Shown here: positions 8,405 to 16,527 of the stretch, in pieces
Position numbering within the stretch: position 1 is the first letter of the stretch
Layout of the letters: each line of letters starts with the position of its first letter
From: an uncultured bacterium
GTDB taxonomy: Bacteria; Verrucomicrobiota; Lentisphaeria; Victivallales; UBA1829
Length of the DNA stretch: 64,000 nucleotides
Assembly (NCBI GenBank): GCA_902774245.1
Contig: CACYHQ010000008.1
Coordinates: 62,001 to 126,000 of the forward strand
Reading direction: 5' to 3'
Translations under genes and position numbers: made by a program
Notes under the pieces: generated by a model
Seen by the model: only the letters and a program-made list of their open reading frames with translations
Database searches by the model: none
What the model was told of the DNA's origin: nothing

Positions 8405-9205
8405 TCAGGGATTCTGTCGGAGGGACGGGTTGGAGTCGTGGAGCGCGTTGAGGCGGATCCGGGCGGATTTGAGGAGGGCGTCGATCCGGTCCGATTCGGG
8501 GAGCAGGGCGCGGATGTGTCCGAAGAGGTCCTCGTCGAGCGCGAGCGCGGCGGACGCCGGATAATTGATGTCGCAGGACCACGCGAAGAGCCCGAGCTTG
8601 AAGTCGTTGATGCACTTCATGTCAGTGTACACCACGCATTTTCCGCTCAGCGCGGTTTCGAGGATGGCCGGGGTCCAGCCGGGCGTGTCGGGCAGGTCCA
8701 GCCGGATGGTCGGGTCGGAGTAGTCGCCGGAGAAGAACCGGATGATGAGGCGCAGGATGGCGAGCTTGTCGGCGTCGCGGACCATCTTCGCGGCGGCGAG
8801 GTGCGCGGACGGAAAATCGGCCGGGATCGCGAACTTGTTGTGTACGCGGACGGCGTCGATGACGCAGGCGCGGTCTTCGGGGGAGAGTTCCGGTATGAGC
8901 CCGAGCTCGTCGATCAGGGCCGCGCTCCGATCGCCATGGTCGAACGACTGGCGGTCGAGAAAGGTTTTGTACTGCGCGTATTGTTCGAACCGCGAGATGT
9001 CGTGGAAGAGCGCGCAGAGACGGAAGATGAGCGTGTCGCGCGGAGAAAACCGGGCTTCTCCGGCCACGATCCTGTCCGTGATCTCGCAGACCTCGCCGGT
9101 GTGCTTGAATTTGGCTTCGAGCGCGAACGGCAGCGTGCCGGCGGCATCGCGGAACTTCGCGACGTGCCGGTCGAATGCTTCGCGTGCCTGTGTGAAGATG
9201 TCCAT
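8405..9205 (-). CDS. HD-domain metal-dependent phosphohydrolase
   Basis: 266 aa. The metal-binding HD pair is visible as ALFHDISRFEQ, with an early His (FKHTGEV) and a later Asp in MVRDADKL, the usual HD layout of His, HD and Asp. These enzymes cleave phosphoester bonds in nucleotides or signalling nucleotides; the substrate is unknown. It sits 6 bases downstream of RNase Y, itself an HD-domain nuclease, and 3 bases upstream of the OppF-type ATPase. Confidence 0.8.
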   Translation of the reverse strand: MDIFTQAREAFDRHVAKFRDAAGTLPFALEAKFKHTGEVCEITDRIVAGEARFSPRDTLIFRLCALFHDISRFEQYAQYKTFLDRQSFDHGDRSAALIDELGLIPELSPEDRACVIDAVRVHNKFAIPADFPSAHLAAAKMVRDADKLAILRLIIRFFSGDYSDPTIRLDLPDTPGWTPAILETALSGKCVVYTDMKCINDFKLGLFAWSCDINYPASAALALDEDLFGHIRALLPESDRIDALLKSARIRLNALHDSNPSLRQNP

Positions 9206-9211
9206 ACTGCG

Positions 9212-10822
9212 TTACTTGGCGTATTCCACGGAGCGCGTCTCGCGGATGATCGTGACCTTGATCTGGCCGGGATAGGTCATTTCCTTTTCGATGCGGTTGC
9301 AGATGTCGCGGGCGATGACCTGCGCCTGCGCCTCGTTGATCTTCTCCGGTTCGACGACCACGCGGACCTCGCGGCCCGCCTGGAGCGCGTAGCAGGTGTC
9401 CACGCCGGGGAAGTCCTTGGCGATGGATTCGAGCTGTTCGAGGCGTTTGAGGTAGAGTTCGGTGGTCTCGCTGCGTGCGCCGGGACGGGACGCGCTGAGG
9501 GCGTCGCAGGCGTTGGCGAGGATGGCGTAAATGCTGGTCGCTTCGACCTCGCCGTGGTGGGCCGCGACGGCGTTGATGACGTCCTTGTTCTCGCCGTATT
9601 TGCGGAGCAGGTCGGCGCCGATCTGGGCGTGCGTACCCTCGATTTCGTGGTCGACGGCCTTTCCGATGTCGTGGAAGAGACCGATGCGGCGCGCGCGCTG
9701 TTCGTCCAGGCCGAGCTCGGCGGCGATCGCGCCCATGAACGCCGAGGTCTCGATGCAGTGCTTGAGCACGTTCTGGGAGAAACTGTAGCGGAACTGGAGC
9801 GTGCCGATGAGGGTGATGAGCGGTTTCGGGACCCCCTGCAGGCCGCAGTCCAGCACCGCTTGTTCGCCCGCGTTGAAGATCTCCTCGTCAACTTCCTTGC
9901 GCATCTTCTTCACGAGTTCCTCGATGCGCGTCGGGTGGATGCGGCCGTCGCCGATGAGTTTTTCCATCATGCGGCGCGCGACTTCCTTGCGGACGGGATC
10001 GAAACAGCTGATGACGACGGCTTCCGGGGTGTCGTCGATGAGGATGTTGACGCCGGTCGCCGCCTCAAGCGCGCGGATGTTGCGGCCTTCGCGGCCGATG
10101 ATGCGGCCCTTCATCTCGTCGTTGGGGAGCGGGATGGTGGCTGTGGTGCGTTCGTAGGTGCAGTCGCCGGCGTAACGCTGGATGGCGTATGCGAGGAGCT
10201 TCTGGGATTCGCGTTCGGCGCGCTGGCGGGCGTCCTCGACGATGTTGCGGATGAGGAGGCCGGATTCGTTTTCGACCTCGCCTTTGAGCTTGTCGAGGAT
10301 CATGCCGCGGGCGGTCTCGCGGTCGAGCTCGGCGATGCGCTCCAGTTCGTTGATCTGGCGGTCGATCGTATTTTTGAGCTCCTCTTCCTTCTGGACGAGG
10401 CGTTCGCGCTGCTGCACGAGCTCGGCTTCCTTGCGCTCGGCGTTCTTGATCTTCGCGTCGAGGGAATCGTTCTTGCGGTCGAGGTTTTCCTCTTTCTGTG
10501 TGAGGCGTTTCTCCTGTTGCGTGATCTCGCGACGGCGTTCCTTGATCTCGTTTTCGACTTCGTCCTTGATTTTGAGGGCGTCGTCCTTGATCTTGAGGGC
10601 CTCGCTCTTGGCCGAGACGCGGGCTTCGCGGAGAATCTGGGAGGCTTCGCGCTCGGCGTCCTCCTTCATTTTTGCGGCATCACGGGTGGCTTTGGTCTTG
10701 CCTTTTTTGGAAAGGATGGCGACGATGATGTGATAGAGGGCGATGCCGATAAGAAAACCGGCGATCAATTCCAGTGGCTCCCTCCATGCGAAGGCGGCGA
10801 TGATGATGACATTGGAAAACAT
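9212..10822 (-). CDS. rny: Ribonuclease Y
   Basis: 536 aa. This membrane-anchored endoribonuclease starts mRNA decay. It has one N-terminal membrane helix (about 3-30), a long charged coiled coil (about 35-215, rich in EAE, KKE and EEL), a KH RNA-binding domain (GRIIGREGRNIRALE), an HD nuclease domain (LFHDIGKAVDHEIEG, AAHHGE) and the conserved end GQIKVTIIRETRSVEYAK. I chose the ATG at 10822 because AGGAG lies 8 bases before it. The frame extends 34 codons upstream, but that part overlaps the 5-FCL gene and is not RNase Y-like. Confidence 0.96.
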   Translation of the reverse strand: MFSNVIIIAAFAWREPLELIAGFLIGIALYHIIVAILSKKGKTKATRDAAKMKEDAEREASQILREARVSAKSEALKIKDDALKIKDEVENEIKERRREITQQEKRLTQKEENLDRKNDSLDAKIKNAERKEAELVQQRERLVQKEEELKNTIDRQINELERIAELDRETARGMILDKLKGEVENESGLLIRNIVEDARQRAERESQKLLAYAIQRYAGDCTYERTTATIPLPNDEMKGRIIGREGRNIRALEAATGVNILIDDTPEAVVISCFDPVRKEVARRMMEKLIGDGRIHPTRIEELVKKMRKEVDEEIFNAGEQAVLDCGLQGVPKPLITLIGTLQFRYSFSQNVLKHCIETSAFMGAIAAELGLDEQRARRIGLFHDIGKAVDHEIEGTHAQIGADLLRKYGENKDVINAVAAHHGEVEATSIYAILANACDALSASRPGARSETTELYLKRLEQLESIAKDFPGVDTCYALQAGREVRVVVEPEKINEAQAQVIARDICNRIEKEMTYPGQIKVTIIRETRSVEYAK

Positions 10823-10827
10823 GGGAA

Positions 10828-11508
10828 TTAACTCCTGACATTGTTTGTACAGCCAAAGACGCCGGATTCGGTGACGACGCGGCCGACGGGCTGATCCGTG
10901 GGCTCGCAGGGCAGTTCCGCGCATCTCTGGAGTTCATAAAAGATACCGATGGTTTTTCCGGTTCCCCGGGCAAGCAGACGGTCGTAAACGCCTTTGCCGC
11001 GTCCGAGACGGCGGCAGGCGGGATCGAACGCCACGCCGGGTACCAGCCAAAGGGCTTCCGCAAGCAGTTCCGGAGGAGCCGCCGGGGCATCGGCGGACGG
11101 TTCCGGGATATCCCAATGGGACACCGGAAAGTCCAGGGAACGTACTGTCACGATGGAATAAGCGCCGGACTGCTCGAAACGCGGCAGGCAGAGCGAGATG
11201 CCCGCCTGAAGCGCATACCGCATGACCGGAGCGAGATCGGGTTCCGTGCCGTCGCTGACGTATGCGACGAGCCCGGACGGCTTTTCCGTCCGGACGATGT
11301 CCAGAAGAAAGCCGTTGATCGCCGCATCCGCCGCCGAACGTGTCTCAGGCGGCATGGCGCGGCGCAACGCGATCTTTTCGCGCCGGACGGCCTTTTTCAA
11401 TTCATGCAATGTCGCGGCATCCGCGGCCGCCGATGAGGACGCGCCGCATGTCTGCCCTGCATGATCGACTGTCTGTTCGTCGTACATGAACCACTGCGTT
11501 TTCTGCAA
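10828..11508 (-). CDS. 5-formyltetrahydrofolate cyclo-ligase family protein
   Basis: 226 aa. It converts 5-formyl-THF to methenyl-THF with ATP, recycling folate. The family signature is RRLGRGKGVYDRLL near residue 168, preceded by the ligase core (LVAYVSDGTEPDL, LVPGVAFDP). The N-terminus is longer than usual by about 30 Ala-rich residues; ATG codons at 11508 and 11487 are both possible. It ends 5 bases before rny, and the rny ribosome site lies in its last codons, so the two are translationally linked. Confidence 0.85.
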   Translation of the reverse strand: MQKTQWFMYDEQTVDHAGQTCGASSSAAADAATLHELKKAVRREKIALRRAMPPETRSAADAAINGFLLDIVRTEKPSGLVAYVSDGTEPDLAPVMRYALQAGISLCLPRFEQSGAYSIVTVRSLDFPVSHWDIPEPSADAPAAPPELLAEALWLVPGVAFDPACRRLGRGKGVYDRLLARGTGKTIGIFYELQRCAELPCEPTDQPVGRVVTESGVFGCTNNVRS

Positions 11509-12005
11509 GCGGCGAAAACGTATGGCATCCGCGCTCGGGACGAGGCGGGAACATGAGGAAAAGGAACCCGGACCGGACGGTATACCGCCCGGCTTCCCAG
11601 TATCAAATGCGGCAACGGCGGCAGCGGATCGCCAATGATGCGTTCCGGCCAGCCTTCAGCCTCGATTTGTCCAAACTCCAAATCATATTTCCCGTTCGAT
11701 CCGCAGAGCGGCGGTTGTTTCGGGCTGCCCTTTTTTCAGGAGCGCAGCCTCGTTTTCGCAGCAAATTCCAAAGTTGATATGTGAACGTTCCTGCCGAATG
11801 GCAAAAACCCTTACCGTAAACATAACCCCGATTTTAAAAAAAGAAAGCCGAAAACGGAAAAAAAACAAAAAAAAGATACACTTTTTGGTGTTTTCCCCGA
11901 AATGAAGTGAAAAAACAAAAAGAGTATCTCTGTCATCGTGGTCAGTTTGAGGATGCTCGAATCAATCCGGAACGGAAAAGACAAAACGATCGCATGCTGT
12001 CAATC
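11509..12005. other. Intergenic region without a recognisable protein gene
   Basis: The half near the 5-FCL gene is GC-rich. On the minus strand it can form a hairpin (GGCTGC at 11726-11731 with GCAGCC further down), and short open frames there look random. The half near 12000 is A-rich with homopolymer runs. In proteobacteria 6S RNA lies upstream of the 5-FCL gene; I cannot show the closed-bubble 6S fold here, so no RNA is called. Confidence 0.4.
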
Positions 12006-12046
12006 CTAACCGAAAACTAACAAAGCCTTAACCGTGGTTTCATAAT
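12006..12046 (+). promoter_or_regulatory. Pho box (three 11-bp-phased repeats) and -10 of the Na/Pi cotransporter promoter
   Basis: The direct repeats CTAACC (12006-12011), CTAACA (12017-12022) and TTAACC (12028-12033) are spaced exactly 11 bases, with 5-base gaps. This is the arrangement and near-consensus of PhoP sites (TTAACA) known in Bacillus. A -10-like CATAAT follows at 12041-12046, as in activator promoters where the Pho box replaces the -35. The genes downstream are a phosphate cotransporter and a PhoB/PhoR-like pair, which fits autoregulated phosphate control. Confidence 0.7.
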
Positions 12047-12092
12047 GTGCATGTATAGTAACAGCAAAGATCAACGAACAAAAGGAGAATCA

Positions 12093-13772
12093 ATGCTTTT
12101 CGTAAACGCTTTGGGCGGGCTGGCGCTGTTTCTGTTCGGCATGAAGCTGATGAGCCGGGGCCTGCAGAAGGCGGCCGGAGAAAAGATGCGGACGGTGCTG
12201 CGCTTTTTCTCGTCGAACCGGCTTGCCGGGATCCTGTCCGGGACGGTCGTGACCTCGGTCTTTCAGTCGTCCAGCGTGACCACCGTCATGGTGATCGGGT
12301 TCATCAACGCCGGTCTTCTGACGCTTCAGCAGTCCGTCGGGATCATTTTCGGCGCCAATATCGGGACGACCATCACGGCACAGCTCGTGGCGTTCAAGAT
12401 CGGCGTCATCATCATGCCGTCCATCATCCTCGGGCTGGGGATGACGTTTTTCAGGAATGAAAAGGTCGTGCAACTGGGCGAGACGCTCCTTGGGCTGGGA
12501 CTGCTGTTCTTCGGCATGGAGATCATGAGCGGCGAGCTGAAACAACTGGCGGATCACCCCGCGTTCGTCTCCGCGTTCCAGCGCTTCGACTGCACGCCTG
12601 GCCCCAACGGGATCATCCCGCCGGGAGCGCTGTTCGGCGCGATCGGGATCGGACTCGTCGCCACCATGATCGTTCAAAGTAGCCTGGCCTGCATCGGCAT
12701 CGTGATCGCGCTCAGCGCGGGCGGAATCATGGACCTGTACACCGCGGTCGGGATCCTGCTCGGAACCAACATCGGCACTACGGTCACTGCCCAGCTGGCG
12801 GCGCTGACCACGAACCGCGTGGCGCGTCAGGCGGCGCTGCTCCACACGCTCTTCAATGTCATCGGCGTGCTGATCGCGGTCGTCTCCTTCCTCATCCCGT
12901 GGGGCGGCGAACCGGCGTTTTTCCATCTGATTCGGACGGTTTCGGGCGGCGGCGCGTCGCTGGAACGCCAGATCGCGAACGCGCACACGCTCTTCAACGT
13001 CGGCACGACTCTGCTGCTGATCCCGTTCATGTCGGTCCTGCCGGGGATTTGCGAAGCCATCATCCCGGTCAAAGCCGTCGGCGTCCGTTACATCAAGCTC
13101 GAGCCGCACCTGCTGAATACGCCCGCGATCGCGTTGTCGCAGACCGCCGCCGAGCTGAGAAAGATGTTGAAACGGGCATGGAAGATGACGGACACCGCCC
13201 TGAAAATCTACGCACACAACGACGAACGCAATCAGGAACGGGTCAAATCTCTGCCTCAGAGGGAGGAGGAGATCGACGCCCGCCAGCACGACATCGCGGA
13301 CTATCTCACCGCGCTCATGCTGAAGCCGCTGTCGCCGCGTGAAAGCAGACAGATCCCCGTGCTCATCCACTGCACCAACGACGCCGAGAAGATCGGGGAT
13401 TACGCCATGGAACTCTGCGACCTCATGAAGCGGATCAAGGCGGACAAGGTCCAGTTCAGCGAGGACGCCGAACTTGAACTGGAACGCATTCACGGACAGC
13501 TGGAGACCCTCACGGAAAACGCGATCGACCTCCTGAAGGAAAACCATACGCAGAACCCGGAAACGGCACGAACCGCCCACGCCGAAATGCAGAAGATGCT
13601 GGACGAGGCGGAGCTCACGCACATGAACCGTTTGTACGAGGGGAAATGCGTCACCAAAAACGGCGTGCTATTCATGGAGCTGTTGGAAAAGATACGCAAG
13701 ACCGAACGCCACATCTTCAACATCGCGGAGCGCGCCGGAGATTTCTACGGGAAACTGCCGGACGTCGGTTGA
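12093..13772 (+). CDS. Na+/Pi cotransporter family protein with C-terminal PhoU-like domain
   Basis: 559 aa. It carries two NptA/PiT-II-type repeats with the QSSS/QSS motifs (VFQSSSVTTVM and VQSSLACIGI), GANIGTT and GTNIGTT, eight or more helices, and a cytoplasmic helical PhoU-like half (about 345-559). It probably takes up phosphate with sodium at the inner membrane. I chose the ATG at 12093 because AAAGGAG precedes it; an upstream in-frame ATG at 12045 lies in the promoter. It heads an operon with a response regulator (50-base gap) and a sensor kinase. Confidence 0.9.
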   Translation: MLFVNALGGLALFLFGMKLMSRGLQKAAGEKMRTVLRFFSSNRLAGILSGTVVTSVFQSSSVTTVMVIGFINAGLLTLQQSVGIIFGANIGTTITAQLVAFKIGVIIMPSIILGLGMTFFRNEKVVQLGETLLGLGLLFFGMEIMSGELKQLADHPAFVSAFQRFDCTPGPNGIIPPGALFGAIGIGLVATMIVQSSLACIGIVIALSAGGIMDLYTAVGILLGTNIGTTVTAQLAALTTNRVARQAALLHTLFNVIGVLIAVVSFLIPWGGEPAFFHLIRTVSGGGASLERQIANAHTLFNVGTTLLLIPFMSVLPGICEAIIPVKAVGVRYIKLEPHLLNTPAIALSQTAAELRKMLKRAWKMTDTALKIYAHNDERNQERVKSLPQREEEIDARQHDIADYLTALMLKPLSPRESRQIPVLIHCTNDAEKIGDYAMELCDLMKRIKADKVQFSEDAELELERIHGQLETLTENAIDLLKENHTQNPETARTAHAEMQKMLDEAELTHMNRLYEGKCVTKNGVLFMELLEKIRKTERHIFNIAERAGDFYGKLPDVG

Positions 13773-13822
13773 AATAGGGCATCCGACATGATATAGTAAA
13801 ACGAAAGGACGGGGAAACGATT

Positions 13823-14524
13823 ATGACCAACAAAACGATCCTGATCATAGACGACGAGGAACCGATTCGGGAACTGCTGAAACTGACCTTGCAGTCCGCC
13901 GGATTCGATTCCGTTCTGGAGGCGTCCAACGGGGAGGACGGCCTTGCGCTCGCCACGCGTTACATGCCGGACCTGATCCTGCTGGACCTCATGCTGCCCG
14001 GCATGGACGGCCTGAGCGTGTGCCGACGCCTGAAGACTTCGCCCGACACGCACACGATCCCGATCATCATGCTGACCGCCAAAAGCGACGAGTCGGACAT
14101 CGTGGTCGGACTGGAGATGGGGGCGAACGACTACATCACCAAGCCGTTCAGCCGGAAAGTCCTGACCGCCCGAATCCGCGCGCAGTTCCGCATCGCGGAA
14201 CAGCAGGACCAGTCGTCTGTGCTTCAGGTCGCCGGACTGAACATCAACAGGGACCAGCGCCGTGTTTCAATTTCCGGCGAATCCGTTTCCCTGACGTTCA
14301 GCGAGTTCGAGATCCTGGTCCTGTTCGCGGCGCATCCCGGACGCGTGTTCACGCGAGGACAGATCATCCGCCGGATCAAGGGCGAAGACTATCCTGTCAC
14401 GGACCGCGCGGTGGATGTCCAGATCGTGAACCTGCGCCGGAAACTCGGCGAATGGGGCGCGGCCCATATCGAGACGATCCGCGGGATCGGGTACCGTCTC
14501 ACGCAGGAGAGCATGGCGCGATGA
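13823..14524 (+). CDS. PhoB-like OmpR-family response regulator
   Basis: 233 aa. Receiver domain 1-120 with acidic DDEE near the start, the phospho-acceptor Asp in DLILLDLMLPGMDG, Thr/Ser in IIMLTAK and Lys in NDYITKPFS. The C-terminal winged helix (about 135-230) ends with the OmpR/PhoB pattern RAVDVQIVNLRRKLG and IETIRGIGYRL. It is a transcription regulator phosphorylated by the kinase encoded next, which it overlaps by 4 bases (ATGA). The upstream Pho box and transporter suggest phosphate regulation. AGGA lies ahead of the ATG. Confidence 0.9.
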   Translation: MTNKTILIIDDEEPIRELLKLTLQSAGFDSVLEASNGEDGLALATRYMPDLILLDLMLPGMDGLSVCRRLKTSPDTHTIPIIMLTAKSDESDIVVGLEMGANDYITKPFSRKVLTARIRAQFRIAEQQDQSSVLQVAGLNINRDQRRVSISGESVSLTFSEFEILVLFAAHPGRVFTRGQIIRRIKGEDYPVTDRAVDVQIVNLRRKLGEWGAAHIETIRGIGYRLTQESMAR

Positions 14525-15975
14525 AACGGGCGCTTTCTCCGGATTCCAGCGGGCTCAAGGAGTATCTGCTGGTCCATCTGCCGCTGATCCTCATGCTCGT
14601 CATGGATATCCTGCTCGTCGCCGCGTGGTGGGGGGAACATCACTTTGTGCAGGCAGTCGATGGGGAGATGATGAAAAGCCTGGCGCAGAAAGCGGATTTG
14701 ACCGCCTCGGCGATCAAGGACAGGCTTCTGTCAGGAAACACGGAATCCGCGATCGAATTCTGCCGCGCGTTCGACAACCGCATCTTCCGCATCACGCTGA
14801 TCTCGCCGCAGGGCGTCGTGCTGGCGGATACCAACCCGAGCCACCTCGCGTTCGACAACCATTCCGCCCGCAGCGAGTTCAAAGCCGCGCAGAGCGGCAC
14901 GATCGGGTTCGCCCGGCGATACAGCGAGACGCTGAAGGAGAGAATGATCTATTATGCCGTGCCGGTGCAGACGCCGCACGGGCTGTACGTGGTCCGGTTC
15001 GCCAAGGAGGATTTCCCGTACATGGAGATCTTCCCGTGGATCACTGGCGGCATCGTCCTGCTGTTCGCGGTCTCGACCGGACTGCTCGCCTGGCTGCAAC
15101 TCTATCTTCTGAGGCGTATCTACCGTCCGCTGGTGGAGGTCGGGCGCTGTGCCGGGGATATTTTCGAGGGAGAGATCGAAACGAAGATCCCCATCCCGGA
15201 GAGAGGGCCGGTCCGGCCGCTGGCGGAGATGCTGTCGAAGATGACGGAACAGCTGAAAAAGCAGCTGTTCGAGATGAAAAAGCTGGAATCGTTCCGCAGT
15301 GAGTTTATCGCGAATGTTTCCCACGAGCTCAAAACGCCGATGACATGCATCCTCGGCGCGGTCGAGACCATCCAGGAGGAACGCGATCTTCCGGCGGAAC
15401 AGTACGGGAAGCTGATGAAAATGCTGGACGAGCAGTCGGGACGGCTTAACGCGCTGATCCGGGACATCCTGAGCCTCGCCGCGCTCGAAAACGACCCGGA
15501 ACGCCAGCGCCGGGAGTTTCTGCCGGTGGATTTGCAGGACATTTTGGAATCAGGTATGCAGACGCTTCAGCAGGAAGCAAGGCAACACGGGATGACGATC
15601 CGGATCACGCACACCGAACCGGTCTCTGTTTCCGGCGATGCCCAGCTGCTGGAACAGGCTCTGTCCAATCTGATCCACAACGCGATCAAGTACAGCGGGA
15701 GTCCGGATATCGAATTGTCTCTGTCCCGCGAGGAAGGAAACGCTGTCATTTCCGTGACCGATCACGGATGCGGGATCCCCGTGGAGAATCAACCTCGGAT
15801 ATTCGAACGTTTCTACCGGGTCCATAAGGAACGCAGCCGGGCGCTTGGCGGGACCGGCCTCGGCCTCGCGATCGTGAAGCATATCGCCCAGCTCCATAAC
15901 GGGAAAGCCGAGCTGCATTCCGTCCCGGGACAGGGCTGCTGTTTCAGGATCGTGATACCCATGTTTTGCGCATAA
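14521..15975 (+). CDS. PhoR-like membrane sensor histidine kinase
   Basis: 484 aa. There are two membrane helices (about 19-40 and 173-200) with a periplasmic sensor region of about 130 residues between them, a HAMP-like linker, HisKA with the phospho-His in EFIANVSHELKTPM, and a HATPase_c domain with NLIHNAIKYS, DHGCGIP and GGTGLGLAIVKHIA. Unlike classic PhoR there is no clear PAS domain, and the periplasmic loop is large. The start ATG at 14521 overlaps the regulator stop (ATGA). It probably senses phosphate state, judged from its neighbours. Confidence 0.88.
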   Translation: MKRALSPDSSGLKEYLLVHLPLILMLVMDILLVAAWWGEHHFVQAVDGEMMKSLAQKADLTASAIKDRLLSGNTESAIEFCRAFDNRIFRITLISPQGVVLADTNPSHLAFDNHSARSEFKAAQSGTIGFARRYSETLKERMIYYAVPVQTPHGLYVVRFAKEDFPYMEIFPWITGGIVLLFAVSTGLLAWLQLYLLRRIYRPLVEVGRCAGDIFEGEIETKIPIPERGPVRPLAEMLSKMTEQLKKQLFEMKKLESFRSEFIANVSHELKTPMTCILGAVETIQEERDLPAEQYGKLMKMLDEQSGRLNALIRDILSLAALENDPERQRREFLPVDLQDILESGMQTLQQEARQHGMTIRITHTEPVSVSGDAQLLEQALSNLIHNAIKYSGSPDIELSLSREEGNAVISVTDHGCGIPVENQPRIFERFYRVHKERSRALGGTGLGLAIVKHIAQLHNGKAELHSVPGQGCCFRIVIPMFCA

Positions 15976-15988
15976 ACTCGAAATCCAA

Positions 15989-16027
15989 GTCGATCGGAAA
16001 CGTCGATTGGAACCGTCGATTGGAAAA
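15989..16027. repeat. Three tandem copies of a 13-bp unit
   Basis: Copies at 15989-16001 (GTCGATCGGAAAC), 16002-16014 (GTCGATTGGAACC) and 16015-16027 (GTCGATTGGAAAA). They start 13 bases after the kinase stop codon and precede the twin-terminator region. No function can be assigned. Confidence 0.75.
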
Positions 16028-16041
16028 CGGAAAAGATTATC

Positions 16042-16118
16042 TCCCGCGCACACGCGATATGCACGCGCTAGTTTCAGTTAAAACAAACTTCTTTTAACTG
16101 AAACTAGACTTTTTCTCC
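16042..16118 (+). repeat. Repeat A, copy 1 (contains a terminator hairpin)
   Basis: A stretch of about 77 bases starting TCCCGCGCACACGCGATATG and including a perfect 16-bp stem. It is repeated with few changes at 16311-16388, 269 bases downstream. Confidence 0.85.
16068..16115 (+). terminator. Rho-independent terminator after the phosphate two-component operon
   Basis: The 16-bp perfect stem CTAGTTTCAGTTAAAA (16068-16083) pairs with 16092-16107 around an 8-base loop and is followed by a T-rich tract (16110-16115). It lies about 90 bases after the kinase stop and is copy 1 of a duplicated element. Confidence 0.8.
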
Positions 16119-16146
16119 GGAAAAGTTTTTTCAGGCGACGGTTTTG

Positions 16147-16183
16147 GGGATGGATTGTCAGTCAATGTCGCCCCAAAGACAGT
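16147..16183. repeat. Repeat B, copy 1 (37 bp)
   Basis: A 37-base sequence beginning GGGATGGATTGTCAGTCAAT, repeated exactly at 16212-16248. In copy 1 the flanking TTTGGGG (16143-16149) pairs with CCCCAAA inside the unit, giving a hairpin with an inner ATTG/CAAT stem. The copies are separated by 28 bases of unique sequence. Confidence 0.85.
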
Positions 16184-16211
16184 TGAGCAGCACACGAAAC
16201 GCCGGCATAGA

Positions 16212-16248
16212 GGGATGGATTGTCAGTCAATGTCGCCCCAAAGACAGT
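16212..16248. repeat. Repeat B, copy 2 (37 bp)
   Basis: An exact copy of 16147-16183. The 65-base period is not a multiple of three, so this is not a tandem coding repeat. Two copies with one 28-base spacer are too few for a CRISPR call, and no cas gene is near. Confidence 0.85.
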
Positions 16249-16310
16249 CGGACAATCAAAGCTGATTGTGTAATAACGGTTTTCGAGACATTCTTGAAGC
16301 GATAAGTGTT

Positions 16311-16388
16311 TCCCGCGCAAACGCGACATGCACGCGCTAGTTTCAGTTAAAACAAACTCCTTTTAACTGAAACTAAACTATTTTTTCC
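16311..16388 (+). repeat. Repeat A, copy 2 (contains a terminator hairpin)
   Basis: The second copy of the element at 16042-16118. With copy 1 it encloses both B copies in an A-B-B-A order. Confidence 0.85.
16337..16386 (+). terminator. Second terminator-like hairpin of the A repeat
   Basis: The stem 16337-16352 pairs with 16361-16376 (last pair lost) around an 8-base loop, followed by six T at 16381-16386. There is no gene between the two terminators, so it either ends a small transcript made in between or is a duplicate. Confidence 0.7.
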
Positions 16389-16460
16389 GAATTTTATCAG
16401 AAAACAGGACTTTTGGACCGGATGCAGGGGCCATTCCGTATCGGATTTGAGGGACGGAAT

Positions 16461-16489
16461 TTGACTTTTCGGAGAAAAAGGTATATATT
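16461..16489 (+). promoter_or_regulatory. Promoter of the hisH-hisA operon
   Basis: TTGACT at 16461-16466, a 17-base spacer, and TATATT at 16484-16489. The hisH start lies 39 bases downstream. Confidence 0.75.
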
Positions 16490-16527
16490 AATTGTTGTTT
16501 TTGTTTTTTAATGAAGGATGGATCAAT

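Noticed and set aside
11683-11868. Small minus-strand protein of 61 aa
   Set aside because: Starts in an A/T homopolymer tract, has no ribosome site and no recognisable domain.
16068-16107. Integron attC site
   Set aside because: The palindrome lacks the GTTRRRY/RYYYAAC core sites and is followed by a T-run, so it fits a terminator better.
16147-16248. CRISPR array (two 37-bp repeats, 28-bp spacer)
   Set aside because: Only two repeats and one short spacer, no cas genes in 64 kb, and the units lie inside a larger A-B-B-A duplication.
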